DNA of 64,000 nt from assembly GCF_022682495.2 (NCBI RefSeq), contig NC_071394.1:26446470-26510469 (forward strand), in the 5' to 3' direction. The DNA is from Desmodus rotundus. Its lineage: Eukaryota > Chordata > Mammalia > Chiroptera > Phyllostomidae. Positions 33,391 through 44,929 of this stretch are shown here, one piece after another. Position 1 is the stretch's first letter; each line of letters begins with the position of its first letter. The position numbers and the translations under genes are program-made. The notes beneath the pieces were generated by a model that ran no database searches, was not told the origin of the DNA, and worked only from the letters and a program-made list of their open reading frames with translations.

Positions 33391-33924
33391 TTAACATCTA
33401 TATTAATCAGGTGCTTACTTGCAGACAACAGCATCCACTCTTGTTTATGCAGAGGGTTTTATCATAGAACATAAAGGATCTCACAGGATCTTGGGAAGCA
33501 CCAGAGCCAGGCTCCGGGTCTCCTATGTACAGACAGCAGCAATGCAGCTGGGAACCATGCAGACTAAGAAAAATGATCAACCACACCCAGGCAATGTTCC
33601 CGTGAAAACACCATCACCTTAGCCACCCCGGGCTAGGGACTGGACCCCAAGAAACTCAACTGTATCCACCACAGAGGAACCAGCTATCACCAGCCAGCTT
33701 GCCAGAAGATCCAACCCTCATTGTTCATTTCTATTTGAAGTCTCACACAGGTATAGCTGCTTGATGGAACTTACATCACATTCCTATATCCCAGCTGCAA
33801 GGGAGTTTTCTAAATGCAACTTTTAGTTTTCCAGCTCAAACAAGGAGGCAAACTACAGAATGTTTAGACTGGGTATTGAGTGAGCCAAGCTAGAATATCC
33901 TAGCTCTTAAAGAGCTCCATCTTA
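33391..33924. mobile_element. Probable ancient LTR/MER-type repeat, unresolved
   Basis: 'ttaatcaggtgcttacttgc', 'ggttttatcatagaacataa', 'ggatctcacaggatcttggg', 'aggtatagctgcttgatgga' and 'cccagctgcaagggagtttt' have the feel of a recurrent mammalian repeat, but the family could not be named. It may be single-copy. Confidence 0.4.
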
Positions 33925-34530
33925 GGGAGAGCGTCAAGCAAACAGACACCCCAGTATTATCAGAGCAATGCAGAGGCTGTGAGAGCCAGAGAAGCAGTCA
34001 CCAAGCCAGGTGGGAGGGCCCTGTGTGAAAGATGCAGCACTGTATGCCAAGCCTTAAAAGCTTGCACTTTACCCTAAGGGCACTGGGGAGTCATTGAATG
34101 ATTTTAAACAGCCAAGTGACATGGTCATATTTTAGTTCTGGAACAATCTACCTAGATCGAAGAGAGGAAAGGCTAGAAACAGGAAAGCCACTTAGGAGAC
34201 TGCTGCAGTCATCTGGATAATATCCAGAAGCAAGAAGGTGGCAGTAAAGCTAGAGAATGGGGACAGAGATCAGACAGATGGAACATGGAGGTGAGGAGGA
34301 TTGGGGTCTGCAATCAATGCCCAGGTCCTGGTTTGGCTGGATGGGTAAATTGTGATAGGCTTTGCCAAGAGGAGGTACACCAGGGAAGATGTAAGTATGT
34401 CAGGAAGGATGAGTCGTTTTACAGGCATGCTACTGAACTGCCTGTATGGTAACTAGGAGGTGCCTGTGAGACATCCAGGTGGGGATGTTGAGTAAACAAT
34501 TAGATAATCCAGGACTGGTGCCCATGAAGG
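33925..34530 (-). repeat. L2 LINE, antisense, about 0.6 kb
   Basis: 'gcactttaccctaagggcac', 'attttaaacagccaagtgac', 'gacatggtcatattttagtt', 'agactgctgcagtcatctgg', 'aggtgcctgtgagacatcca' and 'ggtggggatgttgagtaaac' are antisense counterparts of L2 phrases such as 'gatcatgtcactcccctgc' and 'attgcccttaggataaagtcc'. Confidence 0.8.
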
Positions 34531-34924
34531 AGGTTTGAGCTGCAGAGTGGCCATCTACTGCCCTTTTTCCCTGGCATCCTACCAATCTCGTTTTGGGGGA
34601 ACTCTCTTTTTGAGTAACCATGTGTTTGTGAGAAACTGATCCCTCACCTATTGGAGTAGATATTTAACCAGGCTGTCCAAGCAGAGCCCACTACCTTCAG
34701 CCACCGAGCCTGGTGCAGTGTGGTCATGTGACCCAAACTGGGCTAGACAATATGCCCGGGCTTTTGCTGGACCCATCAGGGAGGTTGACAGATTGATAAA
34801 TGAATCCCATGAGCATCCAAAGGCCATTTTTTCCATCCTTGATTGAATATCAAGGTGCTGGGTGTTACCAGGAGGCCGACTGGCTAAAGAAGAGGGGAAG
34901 TGAGTCATCCAGATTGACGTCATT
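34531..34924. other. Unresolved stretch with AP-1-like and CRE sites
   Basis: 'gtggtcatgtgacccaaact' followed by 'gggctagacaat' may be an old repeat of unknown name; a similar motif ('aagttgggccaatcaa') occurs near 51020. It carries TGAGTCA at 34901-34907 and TGACGTCA at 34915-34922. Confidence 0.45.
34901..34922. promoter_or_regulatory. AP-1-like and CRE consensus sites, 7 bp apart
   Basis: TGAGTCA (the AP-1 consensus bound by JUN/FOS dimers) is followed after 7 bases by the palindrome TGACGTCA (the full CRE consensus bound by CREB/ATF dimers). The sites are seen directly; function is inference, since short motifs occur by chance. Confidence 0.45.
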
Positions 34925-34990
34925 TTGTGTCTCCTGCACCGACAGCAAGGCCTGCATATAGTAGTCACTCAACTTAAGTTTAATGAGTGA
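34925..34990 (+). repeat. L2 3' terminus
   Basis: 'caaggcctgcatatagtagt' followed by 'cactcaacttaagtttaatg' and 'agtgagg' resembles the L2 end. Confidence 0.5.
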
Positions 34991-36509
34991 GGAAGTGAAG
35001 GACACTTTAAAAAGTGCATTTATAAGGTATAGTTCTACAACATATCAGACCATTAAAAATCTTGTACCTTGAGATTTTTAAAAAACGATCACAACAGATC
35101 TAGTGGATATGCAGACACTTCAGAACAGGCAGATTCCAGGTTTTCTTCAGGGGGTGGGGTCAGGAGCCTTTCACTGGGCACGTTGTAGTGTTCTGCACAG
35201 CCATTTCCCTCGATTGTTTGAAGACACAGGTGAATTATATTAAACACATCACAATATTAATACTGTATCTGACTAAATCACCAATTCCGTTCCTTCCAAC
35301 GGTTGATGCCATAAGAATAATCACAGTGTAACAGCAGGACTTGCTTTGAAAGTCTCAGAAGCTTGTTTTCCAGGGGCTGGTGCAGCAAGACAGCAGGTCT
35401 GATTAAACTGCAAAACAACAAAGGCAATATAAATTAAGTTGCCATTTTAATCGAGTAGGGATTCCACATATAAAAGGGTGTGTAATACATTTTGCCTACC
35501 ATTGTGTACCATAACCCATAACTTTTGTTTTGCATGTGAGCCACTGAACAAAACCAAAAATCTAGCCATGATTCTCGATTTTGCTCCTTTCTTTGGCTAA
35601 CAAAGAAAACAGGAAATAAGAAGAGCTTACAGATCTGGTCGTGGGTAATTAATTCACTTGACCCCCTCATTTTCTTTCCATTTCTCCACCTATACCAGGA
35701 ACCAACATATGTCCTGGGCTTTAATTAAACGAGTCACCCAGAGGGTATTAGCACCACTTTTCTCAAATGCTGAGAATATAAGGCGCTGCTAGCAGTTGGA
35801 ATTTGTCTTGGGTTGTTGGGGAATTGAGGGAGAGGAGTGCTGAATAGAAAGGAAAAGAGGGGGGGAATTGGGCAGTCACAGTTTCTGCCATAAAGAAGGG
35901 TTTGCACATTCCTGCTTCTTAAGCTGTAATAATAAACAAGCCAGGCAGGAAGGCACCAACTCCCCCTTGCCTGTATTTGTCTTTTCCTTTGCCCGGTGCC
36001 TCCCGGATCCTACCCCTGGCGTCTCTGGCTGTGGTCTCTTCGTGTCAGGGTCACACCGCTCCAGAGTCCCCGGAGCCTGATGTTTGCAGAAAGGAAGCCT
36101 GAATGCAGTTGGGCTGAGCGGAAACATTTCTTCTAGCAGAGGACAGAGAAACATTGCAACACACGCATGCATGTGCCCACACACAAGACTGCAGTTCTCA
36201 TCCCTTGGGGATTCCTAGCCTGATGGCAGAGCTATCCCGTGGGCAATTTTCAGCAACATGGGTGCAGGGAGAGAGGGGTGCTTGTGGCAAGAGGCAGTTT
36301 TGCTAAATAAATACCAACCCTCTCTATTCCCCCATCTCCTTTCTGAACCTGTCTGCCTTCCTCCTCTCAGATGCCCTCTTCACTCATACCATCCCCCAGC
36401 TACTTCACATGCCCCTTCCTCTTCTTAGGGAGAAAACAGTGTATTCCGTGACAGTGACCTTTCTAAGACGGCAGAAAGAAAGGAGGTAGGAACCTGTGTG
36501 CAAAGGACT
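34991..36509. other. Repeat-poor block with TAAT-rich core
   Basis: About 1.5 kb without recognised repeats. TAATTAATT (35646-35654) and TTAATTAA (35721-35728), both homeodomain-type sites, lie within 85 bp. Confidence 0.45.
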
Positions 36510-36572
36510 AGAGTATCAGCCAGTCACAGAACTGGTGCTCAGTTAACATATGTTGAGTGACTGACGGACAGA
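36510..36572 (+). repeat. L2 3' terminus (tentative)
   Basis: 'gaactggtgctcagttaaca' then 'tatgttgagtgactgac' resembles the L2 end 'gtaggtgctcaataaatatttgttgaatgaatga'. Confidence 0.5.
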
Positions 36573-36954
36573 AATGCATTTGGATAATTTTGCGATCACA
36601 AAGGGCCAAAAGAGCTTTGCATACAAAAACAGACTGTTCTTTCTCTACTCTCCTCCTATCCTGCCCTACCCTCCCACTGCCCTCTCTGGGCCCTGCCCCA
36701 ACCCCAGGAATTACAGACCTAAAAACGTTGCTTTAACTTGGGTAAGCCCTCCAAATGAATAAATAAACTACATATCTGGATGAGTGGAGGGGCCAGTATT
36801 GTAGGTGAGAATCCCAGACCACTGCCATGTTGAGGTCGGGAGAGTTCTATGAGATCTAACATCACATATGTATGTCATAGATTCTAAGACTAAAATGCCC
36901 CCAAATTGTTTAATCCTTTTAGGTCAACTCACACTAGTATGCAGTACTAAAATG
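36573..36954. other. Repeat-poor stretch
   Basis: Nothing recognised. Confidence 0.45.
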
Positions 36955-37140
36955 CATAGTAATGCTATCATCTTTGAGCACCTACTGTGTGTCAGGCACT
37001 TCAATCAATTATTTTACTCAATTGTCCAATAATTCTAGTTCTATCACCCTACTCCACACGGAGATTCAGGGACATTGGAGGACTTGCCCAAATAACACAC
37101 TGGCAGAGTTGGGACTTGAACCCAGGGCTGTCTACTTCCC
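36955..37140 (-). repeat. MIR SINE, antisense
   Basis: 'tgagcacctactgtgtgtca', 'ggcacttcaatcaattattt', 'ggacttgcccaaataacaca' and 'ctggcagagttgggacttga' then 'acccagggctgtct' are antisense MIR in order. Confidence 0.9.
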
Positions 37141-38194
37141 AGGGGTCTACTGCCATTTCTCACCTGAAAGGAGAGTGGCCTTATGTGCATTTGCTTTCAA
37201 CAAAGGGTGCAAACTATTCCCCTGCTGCATTTTGGAATTTAAGCCTGATCATTTTCCTGCAGGCCAGCTTTTCTCATAAGAGAATCCCATTTTGCCTGTT
37301 ACAGAGACAGCTGTCCCCACAGAAAACCCTGGTGACCCATTAAAATGTTCTCATGAACACTGCCTCTGGCCAGACCAATAGGAACCAAGATGAAGAGGTG
37401 CACTAGAGCCTCTGGTGATTTAAAGATGTGTTGGCCTCTCGGCCTACCAGCCTAGTGGGGCTGGTACAGGTACAAATGCTATCAGGCAAAGCCACAGAAA
37501 TAACAATTCAAATTAAGCTATATTCTCCAAACCATTGTAAGGATAATGAGCGCACTTCATAATAATTGCTGGAAGTGAGAGCAGGGAAGAAAACGTTGGA
37601 AAAGGCCTCTCAGCTTCAGTTTCTTCAGGGAACGTAGTGCCCACCCAGCCCTGAGCCCACAGTGGGCTAGACTCAAATGCTTAAAATTAATGAGCCAAGA
37701 ACAGAGTTGGAAAAGGTCTGCACTCCTGCAAACTGCTGTGAGGACCACAAGAACCATGCCCCACCCTGAGGCAGGTTGCCCTGCACAGCCTTCCCTGAGG
37801 CTGGAAACCCAGCTCCCTTAGACGGGCTTCAAGGCAACACTCTCCGCTCATCGTTGAGGAGGAGGGACCCAGACTAGTCCCAGTTCTGAGGCTTCCACGG
37901 CAGGCACTCCCAGCTTCCTGTGAATTTGGTGAGTCACCTGATGGTGCCTGGAGTACCTGCCAGGCCTCTCCTTTCTGGGCATGTTTGATTCATCACTGTC
38001 TGGCACCCCTTGGTGTGTAGCATCCACCCATCATACTGGGTCGTCAAGCTCAGGGAGTATAGGGGGTAACTGGGTGCTGCTCTGACTTTCCTCTAACCCC
38101 ATCCTGATTTTGGCTTTTGCCCATCCAGGTCAACTGATGCAAACCTCACCTGCAGGACCACCAAGAAGCAGACAGAGAGTGCCCAGGAAAGACA
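37141..38194. other. Repeat-poor block
   Basis: No element or gene was recognised. Confidence 0.45.
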
Positions 38195-38524
38195 ACAGTT
38201 ACAGCCACTATGAACATTTGTGTGCAAGTATCTGTTTGTGTACCTGTCTCCAATTCTTTTCGGTATATACTTACGAGTGGGATTGCTGGGCCATATGCCA
38301 TGGTTTCATTTATACGAACTATTCAGGATGGTAAATGCAGAAATGCAGAAAGCAGATTGGTGGTTGCCAGGAGAGGGGAATGGGAAGTAACTGCTTAATG
38401 GATTCAGGGTTCCTTTTGGGGCGATGAAATGTTTTGGAACTTCATAAACGTGTGAAAGTGCTAAATGCCACTGGATTGTACGTTTTACAATGGTTAACTT
38501 TATGTTATTGAATTTCACCCCAAA
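38195..38524 (+). mobile_element. Old L1 3' end with an inverted 5' segment
   Basis: The left part (about 38198-38300) is antisense L1M ('tatgaacatttgtgtgcaag', 'atacttacgagtgggattgc', 'tgggccatatgcc'). The right part (about 38302-38520) is sense L1M 3' end ('gcagattggtggttgccagg', 'ttggggcgatgaaatgtttt', 'ccactggattgtacgtttta'). This inverted-then-sense order is typical of twin-primed L1 insertions. The flanks share agttacagcca/agttagggcca (9 of 11 bases). Confidence 0.8.
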
Positions 38525-38550
38525 ATATATATATATATATGTATATATTT
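38525..38550 (+). repeat. (AT)n microsatellite at an L1 tail
   Basis: A run of alternating A and T with a single G break follows the L1 end, consistent with expansion from its A-rich tail. Confidence 0.9.
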
Positions 38551-38924
38551 TTTAAGTTAGGGCCACAGACATGATGAAGTAAAAGCAACTGACGCATAAG
38601 ACCAGACACCTTGAACTCAAATGCAGTTATGGTGCAGTCACATTTTAGAGGGAGAAGGAGGTGGTCTGGTAGTTTCAGAGTCAAAAAAGACAAAAATCTT
38701 CATACTGTCAGTATTACCATTGGAGTTCCTTAAAATACAGTAAGGCTTTTAAACCTCTTGCATGACCAGTATTCACAGTTCCAGGTACAAAATTCTGTAC
38801 AGTACTTCCTATGTCCCTCGAAGTTGAGAACCTCTGATCTAGAAAGAAGGGGAAAAGGCAAGTTTATATGCACATGTCCAGTCCTTCTAAATATCCCACC
38901 TTGGTACAGGTGGGGAGGAGTACA
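38551..38924. other. Repeat-poor stretch
   Basis: Nothing recognised. Confidence 0.4.
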
Positions 38925-39153
38925 GCATGGTGATTATAGTTAATAGGATCATATAGCATATTCAATAGATGCTAAGAGAGAAAATCTTAAAGGTTCTCAT
39001 CACAAGAAAAAACAATTTTGTAACTATGTATAGTATAGTGATAGATGTTAACTGGAATTTTGCGATCATTTTGTACTATATACAAATATTTGAATCAGGA
39101 TGTTAAATACCTGAAACTAGTATGTTATATGTCAATTATACCTCAGTAAAACA
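38925..39153 (+). mobile_element. L1 3' end
   Basis: A strong ordered match to L1M 3' ends: 'ggtgattatagttaatagga', 'aaaggttctcatcacaagaa', 'ttttgtaactatgtatagta', 'tgatagatgttaactggaat' and 'acctgaaactagtatgttat' then 'atgtcaattatacctcagta'. Confidence 0.92.
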
Positions 39154-39255
39154 ACACATTCCAGGACACAGCAGAACACATATGCTAATGGGAAAATATA
39201 CCGTATTTGCTGATATGGGCAGTGTCATTTTCCTTTCTTGGATAAAGAGTATGCT

Positions 39256-39307
39256 CACAACTGTAACTGAACGACAATAAGTAAATAAAAGAAAATATGT
39301 AAAAAGG
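39256..39307 (+). mobile_element. Second micro-insertion with the same retroposon tail
   Basis: 52 bp beginning 'cacaactgtaactgaacgac' and ending A-rich, flanked by a perfect 10-bp duplication agagtatgct (39246-39255 and 39308-39317). It shares acaactgtaa-Y-tgaa-YR-acaataa with the insertion at 20290-20340. Confidence 0.7.
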
Positions 39308-39317
39308 AGAGTATGCT

Positions 39318-40795
39318 GATCTTCTTAATTTGATTTTTAAATTTAGCATAATCTCAATAAACCTGTAAATAGAAAAAAATGGAGGGAAGGAAATTTTGAA
39401 AAGGTTTCTACTTGTTTGTAAGTTTTCGTCCCATTCTGTGTACCTTTTAAACCTCTATAGTATGATCTTAATACATGGCTATGGACTGATTTGTTGTAGA
39501 GGAAATTAAATGAGGTGATTGCATCTCATTTGGAAGAGGGTTGAGAGAGGTTGGGCTCTGTTAAAGGATAATATTTTTTTTAAATAAAAAAGATAAAAAT
39601 CATGACCCAAGACGATCACAGGGCAAAGATTCTGTTTAACTCTCAATTACCAAGAGAACCAGCAGGTATTACAAGAGAGAACTCCCAGACCCACGGTTTG
39701 CAGTGGGATGAGGGACGTGAAAATGAATTGACAAATGGATGTGGACCTGTTCAATAACCGCTGAGTAAGCATCAGTTGCATTCCAGTGGGCACATTTGCA
39801 CTCCTCGGGCCAGGGATTATTACAATTAGTTCCCTACAAGCAAACATCTACCTCTAAGGGGTCGTAAATAGCCTCGTGAAAGACAAATGCAGATGGTTGA
39901 GCTCACCCAAACAACCACTGAATTTCAAAATCTTTCACATTTTTTCCCTAAATTTCTGAAGTCTGAGTGTGCTTTATAGGCCTGCTCGGATTGAATGTGT
40001 CTCTCTCCCTCTAACCCTCCAGGATGCTGCCATGTCCCTCCGGGGTCATAGAGAACTCCTGGGCAGCCTGCAGGCCAGAAGGACACTTCCTCCCTCTTCC
40101 TGTACTAGACTATCCAAACACTGGGCATAGGGTTTCATGCACCAAGCGGTGCTTCCTTGTGAGAAGCCTAACATGTCTTTTATCAAGTGCAAAAACAGGG
40201 CTAGAAGACGGCTGAAACCTTTTCCCCAGTGAAATTTGTCAGGCTCACTCCTACTGTTTCTTCACCGCCACCACCCACTCCATGGCCTCTTTCTGGTTAC
40301 ATGGTGTTTGCTTTCAGATCCTGCCTGGTAGGTCTTTACCCACATGGGCCTGACTTGCTTATTGGAAGAACTTGATTAGCCATCACTAGACTGCAGGCTG
40401 CAGTCTCTATTCTCTTGCATTTGTGCCCTGTTCAGGGTGAATCAGCTGCCTGGCCCCTCTGGACACCCAGCTGAGCCATACCGTTATTGTGTTCCTGCCA
40501 TTTCTCATTTTCAGATGTTCTCCCTCCAGGAATCCTATTGTGCTAGTGGGTTGTGGGGGTGGCTCCTGGCTGGGTTAATATATCAGCAGTTTGAAACAAA
40601 GAGAACTATATTACAGACCCAGTATGAATTTCTTATGCACATTAAAGGCCAGGTTTTCTCTAAGCTAGAAACTGTGGGGTCCAGATGGAGACCAGAGAGA
40701 GAGGGAAGCAGCAAGAGGCTGACCACAGAGCTTACAGAGGACCCTGCGCCCACCCTTGCAAAGGTTACTGTCTAGTTGGGAAGGTGGAGAATTCT
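39318..40795. other. Repeat-poor block
   Basis: Mostly unique-looking. A 112-codon frame at 40437-40775 has no domain. The left end (39320-39600) is AT-rich and could be old LINE sequence. Confidence 0.4.
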
Positions 40796-41207
40796 GTACT
40801 ACTCAGGATTCTCCAGAAAAACAGAACCAATACCATGTGCGTGTGTGTAGAAAAATAGATAAATGATTGATAGATAGATATTTATTTTAAGGAATCGGCT
40901 TATGTGATTATGGAGGCTTGAGAAGTCCAAAATCTGCGGAATGGGCCAGCAACCTGGAGACCTAAGCATGAGCTGATGTTGCAGTTTAAGTCCAAAGGCC
41001 ATCTATTCCAGAATTTACTTCCTTAGGGTAGGTCAGCCTTTTGTTCTATTTAGACCTTCAACTGATTGGAGGAGGCCCACGCACATTATGCAGAGCAATC
41101 TACTTTACACAAAGTCTAAAAACATCCTCACATAAACATCCAGAATAATGTTTGACCAAATATCCAGGCACCCCAGACAAGCTGACACGTAAAATTAACC
41201 TTCACAC
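40796..41207. mobile_element. Ancient LTR-type repeat (MLT/MER class)
   Basis: 'caggattctccagaaaaaca', 'gatatttattttaaggaatc', 'tatggaggcttgagaagtcc', 'ttcaactgattggaggaggc', 'gtttgaccaaatatccaggc' and 'acgtaaaattaaccttcaca' are a recurrent order in mammalian genomes. Family not named with certainty; ERVL-MaLR is the best guess. A (GATA)3 lies at about 40869-40881. Confidence 0.7.
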
Positions 41208-41712
41208 ATTCCCAGGACCATGGCTTGGGTCCCGGGAGCCAGTGGGCTGGCAATCCAGGTACTGGAGACTCTGCTAAAGAGCGGGCTAGTGCAGGGGGAA
41301 GGGAAAGGGAAATGTGGCTTCAGAGGGGCCAAACAGAGGAGGTTAGAGAAAACCACGCCCAGCCTTATGACTCCCTGCCCTTCTAACTAACCTCCCTTGC
41401 TACCTGTCCCAACTTCAGGCTTACTAAAAAATTTCTAATGAGCTCCCGAAATGAGCAACGACAGCTCATCACAGCCTTGTTCAGCCAAAATACCCTTGTG
41501 AGAACTCAGTGAGCACCCGGTGGAATCTGCCCTCCCTTCTCTTAATTCCTGGGATGCCCTGTGACTCTCCCTCACAGGTTTACAGTTTACCTGTGGTGGA
41601 AGGGGACAGTGCTGGGACCAGGCAGCAGCCCATTGTGAGATGACAGTGACAGAGAAAGGCAGCCCTTCTGAAACCAGTGGGTCCTCTTTATCTCTGGGGC
41701 TTTGGGTCCTGG

Positions 41713-42127
41713 GTGTAGATTGAATGGTGCCCCCAAAAGTAATGCCCACACCTTTAATCCCTAGAACCTGTGCGTATGACCTTCTGTGGAAAAGGGTATA
41801 ATCGAACTTAGGATCTTGAGATGAGATCACTCCGAGTGTCTATGGGGGCCCTAAACCCAGTAACACATTTCCTTCAAAGAGAAAGGCAGAGGGCCATTGG
41901 AGACAGAGGAGAAGGCCGTGTGGAGATGGAGGCAGAGACTGGAGCTCCTCAGCCACTAGCCAAGGCGCACCTGGAACCACCAGAAGCTAGAGGAGGCAAA
42001 AACACCTATTTCAAACTTCCAGCCTTTAATTCTTCTCCCTTTAATTCAGGGAGAGAATTAATTTCTATTGTTTTAAGCCATCAGGGTTGTGGTAACTTGT
42101 TACAGCAGGCCCAGGAAAGTAATATGC
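41713..42127 (+). mobile_element. MaLR solo LTR (MLT1 type)
   Basis: 'tagattgaatggtgccccca', 'taatccctagaacctgtgcg', 'agagaaaggcagagggccat', 'tttctattgttttaagccat', 'gtggtaacttgttacagcag' and 'ccaggaaagtaatatgcac' are MLT1 hallmarks. The 120-codon frame inside is an artefact. Confidence 0.88.
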
Positions 42128-42255
42128 ACGATTGGGGGCCCTTAGAAGTTGTCAAGGCACTGTGGATGCAGGTGACAAAATAAGCATGATGGCACTGCCT
42201 GAGGGAGGCCAGTGCAAAGCCCTAGCTGCAGAGAAAGTGTGATGATATACACAGG

Positions 42256-42400
42256 TGCGTTCATTCACCCCCCTCAACAGGCCTTTATTGAGCGCCAGTC
42301 ACGTGCCAGACATTGTGTTAGGGGCTGATTATGCAAGGACGATCAACACCTCTTGGGAAGGATGTGGCTTCACAGCTGATTGTCATGGGGATTATTGGAT
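42256..42400 (-). repeat. L2 fragment, antisense
   Basis: 'ggcctttattgagcgccagt', 'cacgtgccagacattgtgtt' and 'aggggctgattatgcaagga' follow the antisense L2 end. Confidence 0.75.
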
Positions 42401-42669
42401 CTAGGCCGTTCCTTATGAACAAATGAACCGTCTCGTGGTGAGCTGTGCCGTGTGCTGTGCTCCGTGCTGGAACCACCCCTTCCTGAGCCCTGTCGGTCCT
42501 TGCTTGCCCTTCTGCTCCTGCTTGCTGCTTCTTTGGTCCAGACCGCGCCCTCCCTCCTGGATCCCTGTTCTCATCACTCATCTGGTCCCCAGAATATTAC
42601 CAGCCAAAACCCTTTCTCCCCTGGCCCACCTAGCAGTAAGTCCCAGGGGGAGTCATAGGCCCCCTGCCT

Positions 42670-42853
42670 GAGTGTGAACCCTGAACTTACCGTTTACTAA
42701 CAGAGTAAATTTAAGAAAGTATTTACAAATTGCTGGCCTCAATTTTTCCATCTATAAAATGGGAATGCAGTGTGTGCCTCACAAGGCTGTTAAGTGGATT
42801 AAGTAAAACAGGGTCTCGGTCCCAGTGAATACCCGCTAATTAGCAGTCATTAT
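42670..42853 (+). repeat. MIR SINE fragment
   Basis: 'tcaatttttccatctataaa', 'atgggaatgcagtgtgtgcc' and 'acaaggctgttaagtggatt' then 'aagtaaaacaggg' and 'tagcagtcattatt' follow the MIR 3' half. Confidence 0.8.
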
Positions 42854-43339
42854 TTTTTTTTTTGGCAGAACTGGTTGCCTTTCCTAGTTGTCTTCTGTCT
42901 CCCATCCAGAGGCCTGGGGTCTCTACTGACCCAACCTGGGAAGTTTTGTTTGTCCAATATAGCCAGGAAGGCCTCTTTCAGAATGTGTGAAGACTCTTGG
43001 CCTTGAGCCAATTGAAAAGAAAAGCGATAAAGAGACAACCTGGCAGAGAGTATACTACAGAGAGAAGAAATGGGGTTAGGACTGACTCAATAGTGGGCCT
43101 GCCTGGATTTTCAAAGAAATAGGGATCTGCAGCCGGGAAGGAGGTGGGGTCCGTGAGTCTGCCACTCTCTTTCGTGCTCAGCAGCACCGTTTGTTCACAC
43201 CCCCGGGGGACCATAAAAACTGGACTTGTGTGTCGTGGCAGCCCCTTCAAGAGAGCCCGCCCCTCCCACACACTGAAGAAGAAGAACTAGGGATTTCAGG
43301 TGCTCCTCATTTTCCCCTGAGTCCTGGGTTTTAAATTCA
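42854..43339. other. Repeat-poor stretch
   Basis: Opens with a T-run of 11 to 12 bases; otherwise unique-looking. No gene is called. Confidence 0.45.
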
Positions 43340-43845
43340 TTAAAAATGGCACTTGGTACTCAAATACTTATATGCACATGTTCATAAGCAGCACTATTTA
43401 CAATAGCCAAAAGGTAGAAATGACCCAAATGTGCATCAACAGATGAATGGATAACTAATGGTGGTGCTTATGTAAAATGGAATGTTATTGAGCTTTAACA
43501 AAGAATGGAGTAGTGATACCTGCTACAACCTGGAGGAACCTCAGAAACATTAAGCTAAGGGAAAGAAGCCACATACCAAAGGTCGCATATTGTACGATTC
43601 CATGTACATGAAATATCCAAATAGGTAATTCCATAGAGACAAAAGGCAGATCGGTGGTTGCCAGTGGCTGGGGGGTGGGGAAAGAAGGAGGAATAACTGC
43701 TCAATGAGTAGGGGCTTTCCTTTGGGGGGATGAAAATGTTTTGGAAGTAGATAGTTGCACACCACAGTGAATATACTAAATGCCATTGAATTATTCACTT
43801 TAAAATGGTTATTTTATGTTCTGCACCTCAATTTTTAAAAAAATG
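43340..43845 (+). mobile_element. Old L1 (L1M-type) 3' end, 0.5 kb
   Basis: 'tacaatagccaaaaggtaga', 'catcaacagatgaatggata', 'gtgatacctgctacaacctg', 'catattgtacgattccatgt', 'cagatcggtggttgccagtg', 'gatgaaaatgttttggaagt' and 'ccattgaattattcacttta' are the L1M 3' order. This is the best preserved old L1 in the window. Confidence 0.93.
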
Positions 43846-44929
43846 ACACTTAACCCTCCAACATGAAAGAATCCAGGATCTAAAAACCATAACTTCTACT
43901 TCCTCCTCCCCAACTCTGGTTCTCAGATTTTTGCGTATTGTTGTACCTGCAGAGAGAAAGAGGCTGCAGGTCCGGAGCCAATGCAAGGACTCATTCTTTC
44001 ATGGGGATTATTTTGAAAAGAGCCAACCGAAAAGCCAGATCAGGTCATCTACAAAGATGTATTTGATTTCAGAGGCAATTTGTTCTAAGTCATGGTATCT
44101 TTTTTACATTCAATGAAAGCTTCCATTCCAGAAATATTAGTGTTTTTTAATACCTCCCCCACACCAACTGTAAGATCTCACCAGCTCTCTGGGTTTGCAG
44201 CGAACTTCATATTCCTTCAGAAGATGGTTGGCCAAAACTGTGAGTGTCCCTGTCTGACCTATGGAAAGAAAATCGCTCCTCCTCCTCTGTACCTGTTCTC
44301 TAAAAGGTCTTCTCGAAAGATACTCCTCATAGCAATTACACAGATGTGTGGCTAAAGTAAGGTTACATTTGGAGGAGCGATTTCTAATTCAGATGGAGCA
44401 AATGCCAGAATCTCCAATCAGTGCTGTGGATGCCTGAGAGCAAATGACTCCCCAGCGCCTCTCAGATGGAGTCCTCCCTGTTGCTGACCATTCAGGGTAA
44501 GCACTCAGGGCTGGGACGGCGGTGTGTCAATGTGGGGAATCTAGACTCCTTCCCAATTGTTTATCTGGTAACCCTAGGCTGTTGACTTTGTTCACACAAT
44601 CCAAAGAGGCTCAACACCACATCCACATGCCAGCCTGCAGGAAAAGAGAAAGAGGAGTGGTGGTGGACAAACCCACTTCCTTTTAGAAACTTGACCTGAA
44701 AATTTCACACATCACTTCTGCTGATAGCCCATTAGCTGGAATCTAGTTACACTGTCATGTCTAGCTGCAAGGGAGGCTGGCCAAGTGCCCCGCTTATACT
44801 TCTAATGCTACAGAAAAGGGGGAGAGTGGGTATGGGGAAGTACAGCTAGGACTCAGCCACACTAGCTGACTTAATGTTACTTCTCTTACCAGTACCCACA
44901 GTCTCTTTGCAGTTTTTCAAAATGGCAGG
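43846..44929. other. Repeat-poor stretch
   Basis: Mostly unique-looking. 'tgtctagctgcaagggaggc' near 44757-44776 is shared by several old mammalian repeats, but the family cannot be assigned. Confidence 0.4.
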
